DNA of 64,000 nucleotides from an uncultured Lachnospiraceae bacterium (GTDB lineage: Bacteria > Bacillota > Clostridia > Lachnospirales > Lachnospiraceae): NCBI GenBank assembly GCA_934432595.1, contig CAKRYR010000002.1, positions 138,626 through 202,625 of the forward strand, written 5' to 3'. Every line of letters starts with the position of its first letter. Within the stretch, counting starts at the first letter, position 1. The notes beneath the pieces are model-generated. The model saw nothing but the letters and a program-made list of their open reading frames with translations. It was not told the DNA's origin and did not search any database. The translations under genes were made by a program, and so were the position numbers. Shown here piece by piece: positions 27,498 to 35,187 of this stretch.

Positions 27498-28289
27498 ATG
27501 TTATTAGTAGCAGATGCTGGAAATACTAATATTACAATGGGTATTTTCAATGGGGATAAGTTACTTAGTTGCTTTAGAATGACAACTAAGATGCAGAGAA
27601 CATCAGATGAATATGGTGTGTTTATATTAAGTATATTGAATGCGAAAGGTGTTAATGTAGATGAAATTGAAGATGTAATTATTTCATCAGTTGTACCTAA
27701 TATAATGCATTCATTTACAAGTGGAATAATAAAATATCTTAATAAAAAGCCTATAATAGTTGGGGCTGGTATTAAAACAGGAATTAAGATTAGTACAACT
27801 AATCCTAAGGAACTTGGTTCTGATAGAATCGTTGATGCAGTAGCAGCGTATGAAATATATGGCGGACCGGTTATAGTAATTGACTTTGGTACAGCAACTA
27901 CATATGATTTAGTACTTGATAATGGAGAATTTGTAGCAGAAGTTACAAGTCCAGGTATAAGAAGTACTGCTAATGCACTATGGAGTGATGCTGCTAAGTT
28001 GCCGGAATTCGAGATAAAGAAACCAGATTCAATTCTTGCAAAGGATACAATTACTAGTATGCAAGCTGGTGTAGTATATGGTTACATAGGTCAGACAGAA
28101 TATATAATTGATAGAATCAAGAAAGAGTCTGGAATTAATAATATAAAGGTTGTTGCAACAGGTGGTCTAGGTAAGATGATATCAGAAGCATCTCCTAAGA
28201 TAGATGTATATGATCAGATGTTGACAATGTATGGTTTAAGAATAATATATGAGAAGAATAAATCGTTGGTAGATACGAAGGTAAAATAA
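27498..28289 (+). CDS. coaX: Type III pantothenate kinase
   Basis: 263 residues. First step of coenzyme A synthesis. The ASKHA-fold motifs are seen: LLVADAGNTNITMGIF at the N-terminus (residues 2-17), GSDRIVDAVAAYE (about 110-122), IDFGTATTYDL (about 130-140), and a late ATGGLG loop. This class is not feedback-inhibited by CoA. It is next to a small conserved gene and dusB. Confidence 0.96.
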   Translation: MLLVADAGNTNITMGIFNGDKLLSCFRMTTKMQRTSDEYGVFILSILNAKGVNVDEIEDVIISSVVPNIMHSFTSGIIKYLNKKPIIVGAGIKTGIKISTTNPKELGSDRIVDAVAAYEIYGGPVIVIDFGTATTYDLVLDNGEFVAEVTSPGIRSTANALWSDAAKLPEFEIKKPDSILAKDTITSMQAGVVYGYIGQTEYIIDRIKKESGINNIKVVATGGLGKMISEASPKIDVYDQMLTMYGLRIIYEKNKSLVDTKVK

Positions 28290-28341
28290 TTAATCATGTT
28301 GATGTTATGGTTTATTATAAATCTTTGAAGTGGAGATCAAA

Positions 28342-29304
28342 ATGGGTTTTAAAATAGGAAATGTTGAAATTAAAGGCAAATTAGTTCTTGGCCCAATGGC
28401 AGGTGTAACTGATTTGCCTTTTAGAATGTTATGTAAAGAGCAAGGTGCTGACTTAATATATACTGAGATGGTTAGTGCTAAGGGAATAATGTATAATAAT
28501 AAGAATACTATTCCATTATTAGAAGTAAGAGAAGGAGAAAGGCCAGTTGCACTTCAGCTATTTGGAAGTGACCCTAAAATTCTAGGTGATATGGCTCATA
28601 AAATAGAAGATAGGAACTTTGATATAATAGATATAAATATGGGATGTCCAGTTCCTAAGATAGTTAATAATGGTGAAGGTTCTGCACTTATGGATAATCC
28701 AAAACTTATTGGTGAAATAGTAAAGAGTGTGGTAGAATCAACTAATAAACCTGTAACTATTAAATTCCGAAAGTGCTTTAAGGAAGATGTGTTAAATGCA
28801 GTGGAGATAGCACAGATAGCTGAAGAAAATGGAGCTTCTGCAGTTGCAGTTCATCCAAGAAGTAGAGGACAATATTATAGTGGTAAGGCAGATTGGAATG
28901 TAATAACTGATGTAAAAAAGGCAGTATCTATACCTGTAATAGGTAATGGAGATATATTTACACCTGAGGATGCCGAGAAGATGCTCAAGGAAACAGGGTG
29001 TGATGCAATTATGCTAGCTAGAGGTGTAAGAGGCAATCCATGGTTATTTAGTCAGATAAAACATTATCTTAGTACGGGAGAACATTTGACAAAGCCAGAT
29101 AGGAATGAATTAATTAAAATGATTCTAAGACATGCTAGAATGCAGATAGAATTCAAGGGAGAGTATATGGGAATTCGTGAGATGCGTAAGCATGTAGCTT
29201 GGTATACTACTGGGTATAATAATGCTGCTAAATTACGTAATTATGTTAACCAAGTGGAGAGTTATGATGATTTGGCAAGGTTACTGGATAGGTGGAATAT
29301 ATAG
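28342..29304 (+). CDS. dusB: tRNA-dihydrouridine synthase
   Basis: 320 residues. FMN-dependent enzyme reducing uridines of tRNA. The FMN barrel starts with LGPMAGVTDLPFR (about residues 16-28); NMGCPVPKIVNNGEGSAL holds the catalytic Cys (about 100); AVHPRSRGQYYSG and NGDIFTPEDA follow. The start at 28342 has TGGAG 7 nt upstream. A gene remnant overlaps or follows its 3' end. Confidence 0.95.
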   Translation: MGFKIGNVEIKGKLVLGPMAGVTDLPFRMLCKEQGADLIYTEMVSAKGIMYNNKNTIPLLEVREGERPVALQLFGSDPKILGDMAHKIEDRNFDIIDINMGCPVPKIVNNGEGSALMDNPKLIGEIVKSVVESTNKPVTIKFRKCFKEDVLNAVEIAQIAEENGASAVAVHPRSRGQYYSGKADWNVITDVKKAVSIPVIGNGDIFTPEDAEKMLKETGCDAIMLARGVRGNPWLFSQIKHYLSTGEHLTKPDRNELIKMILRHARMQIEFKGEYMGIREMRKHVAWYTTGYNNAAKLRNYVNQVESYDDLARLLDRWNI

Positions 29305-29536
29305 TGTATATGTTGTGCGAAGGGGTGGTAAGGTTGAAGATAAAGATTATAAAACTTGGGACCGTAAGTTGAAAAAGCAAAGTACAGTTAAAATAAAACC
29401 AGGGCAGACGAAATATGTTAAATTTTCTGTAAGCGGAAGTACTACATGGCCTGATTATAAAGACTTTACGTTGTTTAGTAAACTTAAATATGACGGTGCA
29501 ACATATGAGTGGCATGTGTGGGATTGTGAAAGTTAA
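29305..29536 (+). pseudogene. Remnant of an unknown (probably secreted) protein
   Basis: In one frame, entered without a start codon of its own, about 75 residues are open after dusB (KTWDRKLKKQSTVKIKPGQT, then KYVKFSVSGSTTWPDYKDFT and EWHVWDCES). The composition, with many Trp and Ser/Thr, looks like the C-terminal part of an extracellular domain. The frame is open back into dusB but that overlap reads as noise. I take it for the 3' remnant of a lost gene; a short active gene with an odd start is possible. Confidence 0.4.
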
Positions 29537-29671
29537 TAAGAGAAAATAATATTAAAAACATTTAGAATAGTAAATTTATACGAAAAAACATTAAAAAATG
29601 GAGATGTTATATATAACAATAATCAGTAAAAATTGTAAAAAAAATGTTTTACAAAAAATTTCTTGAATTAC

Positions 29672-29700
29672 TTGAAATTTTCTGAAAAATATAATAAAAT
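29672..29700 (+). promoter_or_regulatory. Thioredoxin-gene promoter (TTGAAA-17-TAAAAT)
   Basis: TTGAAA at 29672-29677 and TAAAAT at 29695-29700, spacer 17. The expected start falls within the palindrome at 29702-29719. Confidence 0.7.
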
Positions 29701-29701
29701 T

Positions 29702-29719
29702 TTGTTATAGTGATAACAA
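29702..29719 (+). promoter_or_regulatory. Palindromic operator candidate at the thioredoxin start site
   Basis: TTGTTAT (29702-29708), AGTG, ATAACAA (29713-29719): a perfect 7-bp inverted repeat lying directly downstream of the -10 box, where a repressor would block transcription. The regulator is not identified. Confidence 0.5.
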
Positions 29720-29777
29720 TTCAGAAACCAAACTCGATATTTTCCAAAAATTGGCAAGTTAAGAAAGGATGATGCGT

Positions 29778-30083
29778 ATGGCTACTATTGCAGTGACTAA
29801 GTCAAACATTGAAACTAAAGTCTTGACTTCTGAGAAAGTGATTTTGCTTGAATTTTGGGCAAAATGGTGTACATCGTGTAGAGACATGTATTCAATACTA
29901 GATGAGGTAGCCAATGAAAGACCTGACGTTCTCATCGGCAAAGTAAATGTTGATTATGAACCTGATTTGGCACGAAAATACGGTATTATAAGTATTCCTA
30001 CACTTGTAGTTATTAAAGATGGAAAAATTGCCAAGAAAATATCGGGATATCAGTCAAAGGAAGATATCCTAGACTGGATATAG
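29778..30083 (+). CDS. Thioredoxin-like protein with WCTSC active site
   Basis: 101 residues. Thioredoxin fold; the redox site is W30-C31-T-S-C34 where classical thioredoxin has WCGPC, and cis-Pro74 is in SIPTLV. It is expected to be a cytosolic disulfide reductase; the changed middle residues would alter its redox potential or partner. The start at 29778 is 9 nt after AAAGG; two ATGs just upstream are too close. It stands alone between a strong promoter and a very strong terminator. No thioredoxin reductase gene is near. Confidence 0.88.
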   Translation: MATIAVTKSNIETKVLTSEKVILLEFWAKWCTSCRDMYSILDEVANERPDVLIGKVNVDYEPDLARKYGIISIPTLVVIKDGKIAKKISGYQSKEDILDWI

Positions 30084-30088
30084 AATAC

Positions 30089-30138
30089 ATAGCACTATCT
30101 TATAGATTCAAACTACCCTATAAGATAGTGCTATTTTT
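30089..30138 (+). terminator. Terminator of the thioredoxin gene
   Basis: Perfect 17-bp stem ATAGCACTATCTTATAG (30089-30105) with CTATAAGATAGTGCTAT (30118-30134), then TTTT. Confidence 0.9.
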
Positions 30139-30239
30139 GCAATTCTTTCTGTCACAAGCATAGTTGAAAAGGTTTCCATAATATATTAATAGTCAGAAGA
30201 ATTTTTGTGTTAAATGAATGTTAATAAGGAAAATTTCTA

Positions 30240-30268
30240 TTGACCTTTCATATCACAAAATGTAAAAT
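30240..30268 (+). promoter_or_regulatory. Promoter before the ACAG-repeat reading frame
   Basis: TTGACC (30240-30245)-17-TAAAAT (30263-30268). Transcription from here would run into the microsatellite at 30458. Confidence 0.55.
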
Positions 30269-30390
30269 AATGGAAAGCAACTATAAGTTCTTTATAATTA
30301 TGCATGATAATATTTTTATGTAGCAGTAACATAAGTATGATAGGGCAAAAGATTTTATAGTTTTTAATCTTTTATGTGAGGAGTTTATAC

Positions 30391-30591
<201 letters not shown>

Positions 30592-30891
30592 GTGACAGGA
30601 TTTTTAATTGGATATATCGAAGTATATCTGATTTTGAATGCTGTTATTTTTGTACATAAATATAAGTTGAAATGTAGATTACTTAAAATTAATTGACTTT
30701 ACTAAGAATATTTTATAACTGAAATTGTTAGATTGAGTTGATAGAAAATAGCATTATATGATGGAATGTAAATAGGGTTAGTAATTATATAAGAGCTTTA
30801 AGTCATGTCTCTAAGGCAGGACATTATATAGCAATATTATTTACAAAGGAGAGAGGAAAGAAATATGAGAAGGAGAGACGTAGGAGTAATT

Positions 30892-31366
30892 ATGAAATCT
30901 TGTGTTGCAGCATTTTCAGCAACTGTAGTTGTAACAGCAATGCCTACACAAGTGTGATGAAAAAGGAAATATTGAAGATGAGAACTTAAAATGGACTATT
31001 CATTTAATTGATGTTCATAGAGATGGTAGCGGTGAAAGTTGTGGTGATTGGAGTGTTGGTGCAACTGCAATAAATACAAAATGTAGGGAAATAATTCCAG
31101 CAGATGGTTATGGGGTATACTCTACTTCTGCATGGGATGGATTAGTTGAGGGAGGAGTACTCACAACTAAAGCAGCTAATGCAGGATTTTTAAAAATACA
31201 TTTAAGAGCTTCTTTTGGTCAAGACGATGCACAATGGACAGGATTTTCAGAAGTATATGATGCTGAAAATTCAAATGTTTATATAATAATAGAGAATGAA
31301 AACTATATATTTACTGTAAAAAAATTTGGTGTAGATGATGAAATAGTGGCTGATACTGAACGATAA
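30892..31366 (+). pseudogene. Frameshifted secreted-protein gene
   Basis: An ATG at 30892 (AGGAG upstream; another ATG in frame at 30865) begins a signal-peptide-like sequence, MKSCVAAFSATVVVTAMPT, that stops at TGA 30955-30957. In the +1 frame an open stretch of 136 codons follows at once (30956-31366), starting DEKGNIEDENLKW and ending in a beta-rich sequence. One base change would join them into a ~157-residue exported protein. No family is recognised. Either a disrupted gene, a sequencing error or a true frameshift event. Confidence 0.6.
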
Positions 31367-31401
31367 TGTATAGAAATAATTATATTTAAAAGAAAATAAT
31401 A

Positions 31402-31450
31402 AAAGAAACATATATATAACAGAGATTGTTACCATATATGTTTCTTTTTT
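31402..31450. terminator. Bidirectional terminator
   Basis: AAAGAAACATATA (31402-31414) pairs with TATATGTTTCTTT (31435-31447), flanked by A-runs and T-runs. It serves the converging frameshifted gene and the anti-sigma gene. Confidence 0.8.
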
Positions 31451-31502
31451 AGAATACTTCCTAAAATCCTATTTTTGTAAAAATGACATTGGCTAATATC
31501 CA

Positions 31503-32693
31503 CTACTTCCCAAACTTATAAACCCTCAACTCCACATTCCCATCTCCATTCTTACAAAGCATCTCCACATACAAACTATCCTCATCCGAACTGGATATAT
31601 TATGTAAAACTTGTTCCCCTACTTTCTTATCTTTAAGTACTTCACTTGCCAATATTCTTGCTTCTGAGCTTTGTCCATCTTCACCAATAGTATATGAATA
31701 TTCAATGTAACCATCTTTATCAGGAGTAAGAGTTTGTGTTAATTTATCAAGCTTAGTGCAGTTCTTTATTATTTTTTCAGCAGACCAAGATGATATTTCA
31801 GTAATTAATTTTTCAAGTTTTGTTTCAGCTTCATTTGTATTGTCTACATTATCATTTTCTATATTAGCTGCCAATTCTTCTAAGTATTTTTTAGCCTTGC
31901 TAGGGTTAGCTTTTGATTTATCCATAGGAAGGGTGAATAATAAGTTCAATCCGTCGTATTTGTTATTTGGAGTAATGCCACCAGTAGTTTTGTTATAGTT
32001 ATAGAGTGTATTGAAGCTATTATTATCACATATAGCTAGGTATACGCCTTTGTCAGCGAACATTTCAATAGTGTCACATTCAAGCATACGATATAGAACA
32101 CCATTTTCAACTATTTCACTATAACCACCGCCCATTGTATAGATATTAAGTTCGCTAGGGTTAATACCTTTTACAAGAGGAGTAACTATCACATCATTTC
32201 CAGAGTAATCATTATCAGATATAGCCGGACGTTTACCTCCATCTGTATTTTCTATTGAAGTTACAATATACGTCTTGTCATTTTTTACTTTACCACGCTT
32301 ATCCTTTTCAACATATTTACTTAGTGATTTTCCAGAAATCATTCCTAAAAGGCTATATTTTGTATTACCTACAACTTGACTTTTGTTAATGTATATTGCA
32401 TTTTTACTTGAAAATGCATCTGCAAGTTTGGTATCTCCTATCTCAGTGGCAACGTTTGCTGGTGATAGATATTTTATTGCACCAAAGGCGGATACAGCTC
32501 CGAGTGCTACTACTGAAATGATTGTAAATGCCATTACAGGTGCTTTCTTTCTATTGAATTTTTTCATATCTTTTTTCTCCTTTACTGTGTTAAGTATTTG
32601 TTTATTAAGCATATAGCTTGGTTCTTCTGTTGGAGAAAGGGCGTGTCGTAGTATTTGATCTATTTTTTCATTATCATTATTTTTCTTCATCAA
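31503..32693 (-). CDS. Probable anti-sigma factor, membrane-bound
   Basis: 396 residues. A cytosolic N-terminal ~50 residues (DQILRHALSPTEEPSYMLNKQIL) precede one membrane segment near 55-75 (VMAFTIISVVALGAVSAFGAI), then a ~320-residue extracytoplasmic part. Its first codons overlap the last 17 bp of the ECF sigma gene in the same operon, a sign of translational coupling typical of sigma/anti-sigma pairs. The start may be either of two adjacent ATG codons. No zinc finger motif is seen, so the family is unclear; the role rests on gene order and topology. Confidence 0.75.
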   Translation of the reverse strand: MMKKNNDNEKIDQILRHALSPTEEPSYMLNKQILNTVKEKKDMKKFNRKKAPVMAFTIISVVALGAVSAFGAIKYLSPANVATEIGDTKLADAFSSKNAIYINKSQVVGNTKYSLLGMISGKSLSKYVEKDKRGKVKNDKTYIVTSIENTDGGKRPAISDNDYSGNDVIVTPLVKGINPSELNIYTMGGGYSEIVENGVLYRMLECDTIEMFADKGVYLAICDNNSFNTLYNYNKTTGGITPNNKYDGLNLLFTLPMDKSKANPSKAKKYLEELAANIENDNVDNTNEAETKLEKLITEISSWSAEKIIKNCTKLDKLTQTLTPDKDGYIEYSYTIGEDGQSSEARILASEVLKDKKVGEQVLHNISSSDEDSLYVEMLCKNGDGNVELRVYKFGK

Positions 32694-33201
32694 AAATGAC
32701 CTCCAATTTTTCTTTTAAAAGTTGTCTTGCTTTATGTAACCTACTTTTGATTGTTCCTTTTGGTTTCTTAAGTATTCTCGTAATTTCATCAATTGAAAGC
32801 TGTAGAATATAGTATAGGTATATCGGAACTTTGTATTTATCAGAAAGTTCTTTTATAGCCTGTTGCACTATCATCTTTTGCTCCTTGTGTAAATATATTT
32901 CCTCTAAGGAATCTTTATTTGGAAAGGTATCTAATTGGTCATTTAATTGTTCCGTTGGTGCTATTCTTTGACGCCAAGCATATTTACGGCGCTTGTTATT
33001 CCATAATCGAATAGTAATAGATGCCAAATAGCTACGTGGGTTATGTTGTTTATCTATTTTATTCTTTAGTTCAATTGCTTTTAAAAATGTATCTTGATAT
33101 AATTCCTCAGCTTCATAATTATTTGATGTAAGTTGCTTGCATAGAGCAAATATATCTTTACCATAGGTATATATACAATCCTCTAGTTCCTTTGTATTCA
33201 T
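32677..33201 (-). CDS. ECF-type RNA polymerase sigma factor
   Basis: 174 residues with the two ECF regions: sigma2 (about 10-75, with AEELYQDTFLKAIELK and the SYLASITIRLWNNKRRK stretch) and sigma4 (about 115-165, with QLSIDEITRILKKPKGTIKSRLHKARQLLKEKL). It should direct a small regulon in answer to a signal sensed by the overlapping membrane anti-sigma gene. GGAG precedes the ATG on the minus strand. Its leader carries the hairpin repeat at 33263-33295. Confidence 0.93.
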   Translation of the reverse strand: MNTKELEDCIYTYGKDIFALCKQLTSNNYEAEELYQDTFLKAIELKNKIDKQHNPRSYLASITIRLWNNKRRKYAWRQRIAPTEQLNDQLDTFPNKDSLEEIYLHKEQKMIVQQAIKELSDKYKVPIYLYYILQLSIDEITRILKKPKGTIKSRLHKARQLLKEKLEVIFDEEK

Positions 33202-33262
33202 AGTGATTAATCTCCATTAAATATTTTGAGGGGAGCATTTGAATTTAATAATGCTTGTTTTT

Positions 33263-33295
33263 AGTAACGATTCGGCCATCGACTGAATAGTTACT
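33263..33295 (-). repeat. AGTAAC hairpin repeat (copy 1)
   Basis: AGTAAC-GATTC and GAAT-A-GTTACT form an imperfect stem in the leader of the ECF sigma gene. Read on the minus strand it matches the hairpin at 37359-37393 (AACAGTAAC, TTCAGTC, then GAA, GTTAC). Confidence 0.55.
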
Positions 33296-33441
33296 GTTTT
33301 TGCCCTTCAATTATACATTGTAATAATATTTAAAGTGGTTCATTTATATTATATTGAAAATGATTTCATGAATAAAGTAACTTGGATAATTTTAAATAAT
33401 GAAAAAGAATCTTTATTATACTTTTTTAAAACAACAAGAAC

Positions 33442-33470
33442 TTGAAAAAATTGTAAAAATAGGGTAATAT
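33442..33470 (+). promoter_or_regulatory. asd promoter (TTGAAA-17-TAATAT)
   Basis: TTGAAA at 33442-33447 and TAATAT at 33465-33470, spacer 17; short leader to the asd start at 33503. Confidence 0.65.
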
Positions 33471-33502
33471 AAGTGAAAAAGAATTAGAGAAGAGGCTAGG
33501 AT

Positions 33503-34588
33503 ATGGAGAAAAAATTAAGAGTAGGTATACTTGGTGCAACTGGAATGGTTGGACAGAGATTTATAACTTTATTAGAGAATCACCCTTGGTTTGAAGTAGT
33601 ATGTGTTGCTGCAAGTCCAAGAAGTGAAGGTAAGACATATGAAGAAGCAGTTGATGGTCGTTGGAAAATGACAGAACCATTAAGTGATAGAATTAAGAAA
33701 CTTGTAGTGAAGAATGTTAATAATATAGAAGAGATTAGTAAAGAAGTTGACTTTGTATTTAGTGCAGTAGATATGACAAAAGATGAGATTAGAGCAATTG
33801 AGGAAGCTTATGCTAAGGCAGAAATTCCAGTTGTATCTAACAACAGTGCACATAGATGGACTCCAGATGTTCCTATGGTTGTTCCTGAGATTAACCCAGA
33901 ACATTTAGAGGTAATTGAATCACAGAAGAAGAGACTTGGAACTAAGAGAGGATTTATAGTTGTAAAACCTAACTGTTCTATTCAAAGTTATACTCCTGCA
34001 TTACATGCCTTGAAAGAATTTGAGCCAGAGACAGTTGTAGCTACAACTTATCAAGCAATATCAGGAGCAGGTAAGACATTTAAAGATTGGCCAGAGATGG
34101 TAGATAACGTAATACCATACATAGGTGGAGAAGAAGAAAAGAGCGAGCAAGAGCCACTTAGATTATGGGGACATATTGAAAATGGAGAGATTGTAAAGGC
34201 TAATACACCAGTTATTACAACTCAATGTTTAAGAGTACCAGTATCAGATGGTCATACAGCAGCAGTATTTGTTAACTTTAAGAAGAAACCAACTAAAGAA
34301 CAGATATTAAAAGCTTGGAAAGAATTCAAAGGAGTTCCTCAAGAACTTGAACTTCCAAGTGCTCCAAAGCAATTTATCAACTACCATGAAGAAGATGATA
34401 GACCACAAGCAAAACTTGATAGAGACTTTGAGAATGGTATGGGTGTAAGTATGGGAAGACTTAGAGAAGATAAAATATATGATTATAAATTTGTTGGATT
34501 ATCACATAACACTAAGAGAGGTGCAGCAGGTGGAGCTGTGCTAATTGCAGAACTATTGGTAGCTAAAGAATATATAACAGCTAGATAG
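33503..34588 (+). CDS. asd: Aspartate-semialdehyde dehydrogenase
   Basis: 361 residues. It reduces aspartyl phosphate to the semialdehyde, the branch point to lysine, threonine and methionine. The NADP site is GILGATGMVGQRF (residues 8-20); the catalytic Cys is in VKPNCSIQSYTP (about 157); the catalytic His in RVPVSDGHTAAVFV (about 252). The sequence type is the archaeal/fungal-like class that Clostridia often have. The partner genes hom and lysC lie at 51-55 kb. It has its own promoter and terminator. Confidence 0.96.
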   Translation: MEKKLRVGILGATGMVGQRFITLLENHPWFEVVCVAASPRSEGKTYEEAVDGRWKMTEPLSDRIKKLVVKNVNNIEEISKEVDFVFSAVDMTKDEIRAIEEAYAKAEIPVVSNNSAHRWTPDVPMVVPEINPEHLEVIESQKKRLGTKRGFIVVKPNCSIQSYTPALHALKEFEPETVVATTYQAISGAGKTFKDWPEMVDNVIPYIGGEEEKSEQEPLRLWGHIENGEIVKANTPVITTQCLRVPVSDGHTAAVFVNFKKKPTKEQILKAWKEFKGVPQELELPSAPKQFINYHEEDDRPQAKLDRDFENGMGVSMGRLREDKIYDYKFVGLSHNTKRGAAGGAVLIAELLVAKEYITAR

Positions 34589-34637
34589 AGGTCATCTTTA
34601 AGTAAAAAATGTGATGAATAATTATTAGAATAAATAG

Positions 34638-34690
34638 AGCACCATAAGTTAGAAATAATAGTATTTCTATCGTATGGTGCTTATTCTTAC
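34638..34690 (+). terminator. Terminator of asd
   Basis: AGCACCATA/TATGGTGCT outer stem (34638-34646/34673-34681), inner stem TAGAAATA/TATTTCTA, and a T-rich tail. Confidence 0.8.
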
Positions 34691-34708
34691 AGGTTCCTGT
34701 TCTTTTAG

Positions 34709-34870
34709 GGCAACGTAATAGAACGAGAATTCGGAGCATATAAATATATCGAAGATAACTATCCAAAATACGTCATATCAATGGATAAACTAAACTTCTC
34801 AAGAGATGGAATAATCCATATGAATTTAGTAGATTTCTTATTAAAAAAGAATTGTTCTAAATCAAAATAA
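34709..34870 (+). pseudogene. C-terminal remnant of an AAA ATPase with DUF4143
   Basis: 53 codons with no start: EREFGAYKYIEDNYPKYVIS, then MDKLNFSRDGIIHMNLVDFL and a stop. This is the usual C-terminus of the large family of AAA+ ATPases with a DUF4143 (restriction-endonuclease-like) domain, frequent in anaerobes. The rest of the gene is missing, so it is a decayed 3' fragment next to a repeat element. Confidence 0.7.
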
Positions 34871-34970
34871 TACGATGTAACTTAACATATTTTATTATAT
34901 AAAATGTTTCAATAGGGATATCCAATTCTTCGTAGGTAAACTGATTTGAACATTTATATCAGATAATTTT

Positions 34971-35020
34971 CTGTAAACAGATTTTAAATAATAGCTTTCT
35001 ATTAAAAATCGTCCCTAGAA
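34971..35020 (-). repeat. Minimal copy of the palindromic element family
   Basis: CTGTAAACAGATTTT ... AAAATCGTCCCTAGAA around a short palindrome (AATAG/CTATT). Read on the minus strand, the ends TTCTAGGGACGATTT and AAATCTGTTTAC are those of the 262-bp element at 46107-46369, but only ~20 bp of interior remain. The preceding ~100 bp holds a second, degenerate GTAAACTGATTT end. Confidence 0.65.
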
Positions 35021-35112
35021 TAAAAAATACTTAATAGAAAATATAATCTTGTCGAAATAAAACTTAGAGTGGAAAAAATTTCCATATAATTACGAAATTA
35101 GTGTGTATTTTA

Positions 35113-35141
35113 TTGATTTATGGTAAAACTATTACTATACT
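35113..35141 (+). promoter_or_regulatory. Promoter of the second ftsH (TTGATT-17-TATACT)
   Basis: TTGATT at 35113-35118 and TATACT at 35136-35141, spacer 17. Confidence 0.68.
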
Positions 35142-35187
35142 AGAAGAGATGACATTATAGAATAAACATGAAAGGTAGGATTTCTAC

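Noticed and set aside
30940..30965. Programmed frameshift in the secreted-protein gene
   Set aside because: No slippery heptamer or RF2-like CTTTGAC context at the junction; a simple mutation or error is more likely.
34581..34766. 61-codon minus-strand frame after asd
   Set aside because: It covers the asd terminator and the ATPase remnant on the other strand and has no recognisable content.
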